From positions 20,845,501 through 20,909,500 of the forward strand of contig CM072806.1 in NCBI GenBank assembly GCA_037013495.1: a stretch of DNA of 64,000 nt. The letters are read 5' to 3'. The stretch comes from Hippophae tibetana. Taxonomy: Eukaryota > Streptophyta > Magnoliopsida > Rosales > Elaeagnaceae. Made by a program: the position numbers and the translations under genes. Below, piece by piece: positions 58,301 to 64,000 of the stretch (positions within the stretch are counted from its first letter, which is position 1; every line of letters starts with the position of its first letter). Below the pieces are notes generated by a model. It searched no databases. It was not told the DNA's origin and worked only from the letters and a program-made list of their open reading frames with translations.

Positions 58301-59270
58301 TAATTCTGATCATTTTCAAAAATTATAACTCAATAAATAGAGGGATAAAACAACACTTTTTAAAAATATAATTACTTTTTTAATTTGTTCTTTATGCTTT
58401 ATTTCAACCAATTTTATAGTCTTTAATATTAAATTCAATTATGATAAATTTGATTTTCTTATTATTATCTAATACAATATAACTACTATTTTATATTTAT
58501 TCACAAATTCTACCCCTAAATGTTTTTCCTAATACTCTTTAACAAAAATATAAATTTAATATTTCATTTTATATTGTAATTTTTTTTCATAAATTTCATA
58601 TTACTTAACTGCATATAAAAAAGAGAAGAAAAATATCAAATATAATATCCTTAAACTCGTAACACCATAATATTGACCCATATAATTCTCAATTTAAGAT
58701 ATTTTTAATTTAAGATAATGGTGTTATATTTATAGTCATGATTGTTTAGGTATTCTAATTGGGATAATTTTCCAAAAAATATTACTCATAGTTTACATGA
58801 TGCCTCTTTGAACAAAATTTATGGCCACTTTACAATAACAAGAACATCTTATAAATATAAAAATATAAATATATTTAAATATATTCATTTTTTGTCGAAT
58901 AAGATGTTATATATATTTTATTTGAATATAAATATATTCAAATTATTAAATTTATAATAAAATTTTCAAGTAAAATTTTAAAATATAAAAAATACGATTC
59001 TATTTTATACAATAATTTACTTATAATTATATAGATATTAGAAGTACTATGCAACCTTTAATCTAGAAATAATTGAAAAACAGAAAAACAAAACATATGA
59101 TAAAATCAATCTAAGAAAATAAAAAAGAAAAGAAAAAATATTACTTTTTCAAGAGAGTGAATTCCATGCTCAATTATAACAGAGATGATTACAATAACAG
59201 CACAAACAACAGCAACAGCCCATGAAGGTGTATCTTTGAGAGTCCTTTCTCCTGGAGCACCAGCAGCCAT
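52305..59270 (-). CDS. MLO-like protein, clade V type (MLO-B)
   Basis: Seven-transmembrane MLO protein; clade V members are the ones needed for powdery mildew entry in dicots. Fourteen GT-AG exons: 59,270-59,145; 57,246-57,189; 57,088-56,817; 56,694-56,578; 56,453-56,393; 56,113-56,028; 55,862-55,788; 55,689-55,601; 55,463-55,414; 54,590-54,550; 54,463-54,290; 54,161-54,126; 54,018-53,890; 52,700-52,305. They join to 569 aa without a break. Hallmarks: [115 protein letters not shown] [12 protein letters not shown]. The calmodulin site is ALMKWQK (Trp 459). The tail has [12 protein letters not shown] (about 488-499) and DFSF (563-566), both clade V signatures. The first loop holds an Asp/His-rich stretch ([15 protein letters not shown]). 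Intron 1 is 1.9 kb; introns 9 and 13 hold insertions. Confidence 0.95.
53164..53520. mobile_element. Mutator-like MITE in MLO-B intron 13
   Basis: This ~356 bp element is flanked by ATAAAGGAGTA at 53,153-53,163 and 53,521-53,531, an 11 bp perfect duplication. Ends are GGGGTGTTC and GGACACCC(T). The inside is unusually rich in CCGGT/ACCGG/TCGGTCC palindromic phrases. The 3' half is partly duplicated: 'GATCGTTTGATTTATGAAAC' near 53,301 and 'GATCGTTTAATTTATAAAAT' near 53,446, each ending in a GGACACC copy (53,370 and 53,513). The long duplication suggests the Mutator superfamily. Confidence 0.75.
54800..55370 (+). repeat. LTR-like insertion in MLO-B intron 9
   Basis: It contains a TATA-like box (GATATAAATACACTTTTAGG at about 54,928), a pyrimidine-rich leader and 'TTTCCCATGGATTAGGCC', features usual in copia LTRs. 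Borders and target duplication were not found. It sits in an unusually long intron between otherwise compact exons. Confidence 0.35.
57545..57790. repeat. MITE-like repeat in MLO-B intron 1
   Basis: It resembles the OEP21-intron MITE (8,015-8,281) in layout: an 'AATAATAAAAATAATACCCC' left part, an AT-rich centre with a 'TTCGTTCGATTGGACATCAT' block like 'TTGAATCTTGTTCAATGTTAT', and a right part with 'TTTTAAGTGTGTTATTTTTT'. No clear target duplication was found, so it is a diverged relative. Confidence 0.4.
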
Positions 59271-60340
59271 GGAATTAAGCTGCTTATATATAGCTCTAGT
59301 TAGTTTTAATTTTCCAGCAGCAAAAAAGTAAACAAAAATAATTAACTAGTAATAAGTGATTAGTCTTTTGTTAATTACAGATTTATAAAGATTAAGTAGT
59401 AGGGAGGAAAAATCAAAGAGATAAATAATGACACGGTTTAGAATTGTCAGATAGTTAATGTTGTTTTGTGGAGGAACCGAAGCGCATGGTGGTTAATCTG
59501 TGGAATTGGTTGCCTTGGGAATAACTTCTTGTCTACATATATAAAATTGGTTAAGCCGGCTATTGCTGCCAAAATAAGATAATTGACATTGTTGTCTGTG
59601 GAGTGCCCAGTCAGATGTTATTGTCTCTAGAGTGCCCAGTCTGATGTATTTTTTTAAGTAGTAATATGAGATTTGAAATGATTAAATAATGATTTTTACC
59701 GATAAATTACTAATTAGATTATCTTGATATTATATGTATTTAATTAGGTAATTTATATAATTTAATTCTTTAGATTAAAAGTTATTTTATTTAATCTCTT
59801 ATTTAAGAAAAATGTAATAAATTTAAAACAATTTTTTTAATAGATTTTTTTATTAAGTAATTAAATATAATTAATATTTCTTAATCATCACCGGTTTATT
59901 TTAGTGGTTTATTGAATTTTATTTTTTTTAAATAAAATATATATTTAAATAACTTTTTATTCTAATATTATTATTGTTGATTTTTTTTAAATAATTTTAT
60001 ATTAAATTTTACTTTTATTCTTATTTACAAGATTTATATTTTAATTAGATTTTAGTCCCTTAATAAAAAAAATATTTTGACAAAAAAAATTATTAAAATA
60101 ATATCATTTATTATAACTAAATAATATTATTTTTAATTAAAATTAAAACTCTTACCATTTAACTAATTATCAGCTAAGAGATGATACGTATATAAATTTA
60201 CTACTAAGTAATGCTACATGCTTATAAAAAAAAGTATATGTTACTGGTATTGATATTATTAGAATTGTTACATGTTTGAATATAAATTATGATGTTTATA
60301 TTTACTAATTTAATCCCCTAATATATGATGATGCAAAATC
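59271..60340. other. MLO-B upstream region
   Basis: Should contain the MLO-B 5' UTR and promoter (first few hundred bases). A ~30 bp tandem duplication occurs at about 59,592-59,645 ('TGTCTGTGGAGTGCCCAGTC' then 'TGTCTCTAGAGTGCCCAGTC'). The remainder is AT-rich without coding signal. Confidence 0.45.
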
Positions 60341-60343
60341 TTT

Positions 60344-61426
60344 GGTGGTGTTTGGTTTATGGAATGAAATCAGAATCAAAATCAAAATCAAAATCAAAAT
60401 GAAATGAAATGGAAAGGAAACAATGTTGTTTGGTTTGATCACTAGAATCAAGCTTAAAATCAGAATTACATTGTTTGGTTTGCCATTAGAATGGAATGAA
60501 AAAAACTATAAATGACCTTAATATCCCTACATTTAGTAAATTTTAAATAATATCATTTAATTACTATTTTTTCGTCACACAAAATACATTATTGAAATCA
60601 TTATTTTTATAAATAATTATTACTTAATTAAAAATAAATATATTATTAAAATTATTATTTTTCTAAATAGGGTTTAGGGTTTTGAGGTTTGGGATTTGTG
60701 GTTTAGGGTTTAAGGATTTAGGATTTGAGGTTTAAGGTTATATTTGTGGGTTAAGGTTTAGGGTTAAAATTATTATTTTTCTAAAAAAGGTTTAGGGTTT
60801 TAGAATTTGGGATTTTGAATTTAGGGTTTAGGGTTTTAGGATTTGGAATTTGGGGTTTAACATTTAAGGTTTAGGGATTTGAGATTTAGGGGTTTAGGGA
60901 TTTTGGGTTTAGGGTTTAGAGTTTTAGGTTTTGGGTTTTGGTATTTAGGTTTTAGGCTTTAGGGTTTTGGGTTTTGGGATTTAGGTTTTGGGTTTTGGGT
61001 TTTGGGTTTTGGGATTTAGGTTTTGGGTTTAGGGTTTAGGGTTTAGGGTTTAGGGTTTAGGGTTTAGGGATTTGGGATTTGGGATTTAGGGTTTATGGAT
61101 TTAAGGTTTAGGGATTTGGGGTTTAGGGATTTTGGATTTTAGGTTTTGGGATTTTGGGTTTAGGGTTTTAGGATTTGGATTTTGGGTTTAGGGTTTTGGA
61201 TTTTGGGTTTGGGGATTTGGGATTTGGGATTTGGGATTTGGGATTTGAGTGTAAGGTTATACTTTGAATGAGGGTAAAATTGAAAAAAAAAAAGTTTAGA
61301 TGGAAATGTAATCATGACTTCTTTAGTAATCAATTTCATTCCGTACCCTCATTTCGCTCAACCAAATACACAAAATGAAAGGAATCAATTCTGATTTATT
61401 TTCATTCCCTCCAACCAAACATCACC
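60344..61426 (+). mobile_element. Telomere-like MITE copy 8, complete, longest tract
   Basis: This 1,083 bp element has the best-matched inverted ends of the family: GGTGGTGTTTGGTT and AACCAAACATCACC. Flanks are TTT on both sides (60,341-60,343 and 61,427-61,429), unlike the TAA of other copies. The internal tract (about 60,668-61,255) contains six perfect TTTAGGG units at 61,028-61,069. Confidence 0.8.
61028..61069 (+). repeat. Perfect plant telomere repeat, six TTTAGGG units
   Basis: There are six uninterrupted TTTAGGG heptamers inside MITE copy 8, flanked on both sides by degenerate versions. Confidence 0.97.
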
Positions 61427-61429
61427 TTT

Positions 61430-63074
61430 ATGTAATACACATATACACGTTCATTAATATTTATCATATTTCTCCTATTTATATCTTTAAAATTGATTAA
61501 TCTCAATATTTTAGCATTTATCACGAGGCTTAAGATTAAAGGTCCATATAGCATTAAATTATGATACATCTTATTACCAAGATTCATCCCGTGTTTAAAG
61601 AAATAACTTAAGCGATTTAATGCAAAAAAAGTCACAATATAAATAGAGCTTAATTTTAACCAAAGTTTCCACCATTGGTATACAATATTGCATTAATAGC
61701 AACAACGAATTCTGCTTCAAAAACATATGCAACCTTAATTAAAATAGATAAACAACCTTTAATAAGAGATCTTAATCTCGAAATTATCTCTAGAATTTGT
61801 GAAACTTGTTATGGAATTCCTTGTACTCACGATCTTCAAAGGATTGTAAGATTTTTCACTATATTTTGTATAAATTCATGTTGTTATGATCCATTTTATA
61901 AATAAAATTGAGATAAATAAAAAACTTAGAGAAATATCTATATTCTCAAAACAAAATCATTCCTAACTATCCATATCATCTAAATAATTGAAATTATAAC
62001 TTATGTTTATAAATTATGTATCTTTGCTCTAAAGTCAAGAGACACTAAATATGTCTGGGTAGAATCCTTATGCGACCATCTACAAAAAAAAAATGTATAA
62101 TAAATCCCAAAATGTTTCTGCAAAATAATAACTTATAAAAAAGTGAAATAATCTCCTCATAATCAATAAAAAGAGAAGCAATATGTAAGTATATATAACT
62201 TACAAGGATCTAATGTGGTACAGAGCAATCAAAAGTTAGGCTACAGAAGATATGATCTCTCAGTGTTTTCATATTTTTCAAAAATAATAAAAACGCAGTT
62301 AAGGGTTTTTTTTTTCCTTTTTTAATGAATGAAATTCTTCTCACTTTTCTTTTTAAATATATTATTTTAAAAATAATATATAAACATTTAATTTATTTTT
62401 AAAAATAATTTTTTATTTTTAAATATAAAAAACTATTTTTTAATTAAGTAGTCAAATAGGTCCTTCTTTATTTTCATAAATACAATAATTAAATCCTGCC
62501 TTGGACTCACCGCATCGCTCAAGTCTACAATCTCGAACTCGAAAGCACTCGGCATCATGAGTGAGTAGTATTTTAAAATATTATTGGCGTTTGACCGAGT
62601 CTGACATCTAAAAAATATTACATCCAATCGTTATCTCAAGGCTCAGCATTACCGGACATAGGGAAAATTTAATATTAAAACAATTGTGTATTTACGCTAA
62701 TGTATGAACTGTTGACATCATCATAATCTTATTAATCAGCTTGTTGGAAGACGAATCCACTTTCAATTGTCGCCTTGAGTCCTTTTTATGAATGGTTTAA
62801 GTCCACGTTATACGAGAAATTATTAATCATAACGTGTTTTTCAAAATTAATAAAATTTAAAATTTATATATTTATTTAAAAAAAAAATACTTCATTATTA
62901 TAATCCATCTTAACAAATAATCAATATAATTACAACCAATGAGCCAATTAAATGATATTTTGTGATCTCTTAACAAATTTTAATAAACACGTTCAACTTA
63001 TGTTCTAGGTACATGTTACGAGAATCGATAATATTAATATAAACATAATTAAGTTCTAAATAGACGTATTCTCA
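61430..63074. other. AT-rich intergenic stretch
   Basis: No gene is supported. An open frame at 61,675-61,905 with ICETCYGIPCTHDLQRIV has a faint look of a SWIM-type zinc finger from a MULE transposase, but it is too short and isolated to call. A moderately GC-richer patch lies at 62,490-62,660. Confidence 0.35.
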
Positions 63075-63711
63075 TTTTGTGTGTGAATTTTTTTTAAGAA
63101 ACAAATAAATATAGTTTAAAATAAAACATGTATAAAATTAACACAACTAATTTATGTGAAAAAATCTTTACAAAGTAAGAAGGAAACAACCACGACACTT
63201 TATATCCAAAACTTCTACTATAAAGAAAAAATTGTATAAAAGTTCTCTCTAGATAAAACTAGAGGCAAACAATAAACAACATCATTAAGAATACAACTTC
63301 TTGAAAAATAACAATTATTTCAAGAAAATGAAAAGATCTAACCCAATTTCATAGTTATTGTTCATGACCTAGATTTTCCTAAACTAGTGAGCCAAATTTA
63401 AATCTCACCGTTCAGATTGAAAAGTCTTGAGTTGTGAACCTTCTTGAACAATTTTAGCTTAATCGGACCACAAACAACCTTTCATCAGAGCACTTGATGA
63501 AAGCTTGCTAGAGAAGGAAAAACATAAAACTTTTCTGCCAGCTACTACTGAAAATTCCCTTATTGATGCAATTCTAAATCTTTCTCAACCAACCTTAAAT
63601 GGATTTATTAATGAAACAATCAAATGGACAAAAGTGTCCCTTCTTTCTCCATGGACCATGAGACCACATGAGTCTTTTTAGGCTCCTCCAAATAAGAGGG
63701 AAAACCCAACA
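63075..63711 (-). repeat. Copia 3' LTR (copia-C)
   Basis: On the minus strand it starts TGTTGGGTTTTCCCTC directly after a polypurine tract. The probable end is near 'AATTCACACACA' (about 63,075); the far border is uncertain because the partner LTR is outside the window. Confidence 0.65.
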
Positions 63712-63727
63712 AATCTTCCCCCTTTCC
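63712..63727 (-). other. Polypurine tract (copia-C)
   Basis: Minus strand GGAAAGGGGGAAGATT sits between the pol end and TGTTGGG, the standard copia arrangement. Confidence 0.75.
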
Positions 63728-64000
63728 AATTAGATGGAGGGATCTGTCATCCCAAAAATTGAACAACAAACTTCAAGTTTTTTCCTTAACACTAATTTTT
63801 TAGCATGTTAAATACATTCTCATCAGTATGGATTTTCTCAAGTTCAAGAAACTCATTGTTAAGAGTATTCCTTATCCAATGTACCTCACATCAATATGCT
63901 TTGATCTTGAGTGAAATACCGAGTTCTTCGCTAGGTGAATAGAACTCTGATTATCGCAGAACAACACATATTTTTGCTGCTTGAAACCAAGTTCTCTCAA
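63728..64000 (-). pseudogene. Copia RNase H, C-terminal part (copia-C)
   Basis: Reading inward from the window edge on the minus strand: KYVLFCDNQSSIHLAKNSVF, HSRSKHIDVRYIG, then after a frame change NTLNNEFLELEKIHTDENVF and a stop, ending near PPSNWKGG. This is the copia RNase H end ('CDNQSAIHLAKN..FHSRTKHIDVRYH...KIHT..N.AD.LTK'), with catalytic Asp of CDNQS kept. It is broken by a shift and stops. The rest of pol lies beyond the window. Confidence 0.85.

Noticed and set aside
57247..59144. Extra exons or a nested gene in the long MLO-B intron 1
   Set aside because: Exons 1 and 2 join correctly in phase without more coding sequence, and the intron is very AT-rich with only repeat-like content.
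61675..61905. MULE transposase SWIM finger
   Set aside because: CETCYGIPCTH is suggestive, but the frame is only 76 codons, with no transposase core or terminal repeats nearby, so I did not call it.

Overview
The window is AT-rich, gene-poor plant nuclear DNA, most likely from a eudicot. The host genes show this: an OEP21 chloroplast outer-envelope channel gene and two MLO genes, all with many introns. The rest is mainly LTR retrotransposons, MITEs and their debris. I could not fix genus or species from sequence alone.

Layout: 1-7.3 kb holds a LINE remnant, a diverged repeat pair, a gypsy LTR fragment and a ~30 bp tandem repeat. OEP21 lies at 7,378-9,904 (minus, 5 exons, 167 aa), with a MITE in its last intron. 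A decayed Ty3/gypsy element of the Tat type fills 10,469-20,581 (minus), with both LTRs, a TTATC target duplication and antisense ORF remnants. A second, Athila-like element with a large internal deletion and mismatched LTRs fills 21,876-27,524 (minus). From 27.5 to 38.9 kb there is an unidentified degenerate minus-strand coding remnant split by a MITE, a copia LTR/gag remnant, a solo gypsy LTR and a decayed plant-transposon-protein ORF.

The right half is the MLO locus. MLO-A (39,797-44,013; 14 exons, 495 aa) and MLO-B (52,305-59,270; 14 exons, 569 aa) are on the minus strand in tandem. They are about 8 kb apart, and the gap is filled by nested transposons. MLO-B has the clade V C-terminal signatures (a TPS..G.SP.HLL motif and DFSF) linked in dicots to powdery mildew susceptibility. 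MLO-A is intact but has a short tail without them. Telomere-like MITEs, another MITE at 60.3-61.4 kb and a copia 3' end complete the window.

Two things stand out. First, a MITE family with TAA target duplications carries long degenerate TTTAGGG (plant telomere) tracts inside it. There are complete copies at 28.0, 46.8 and 60.3 kb and a rearranged cluster at 44.7-48.5 kb. Second, a copia-type element at 48.9-51.8 kb has LTR, primer-binding site and gag, but where pol should be it carries joined fragments of at least three host genes: a Raf-like MAPKKK, an ASIL-type trihelix factor and the third RRM of an RBP45/47-type protein. A purine tract and then a CACTA terminus follow. All gene models were spliced by eye; no database search was possible.
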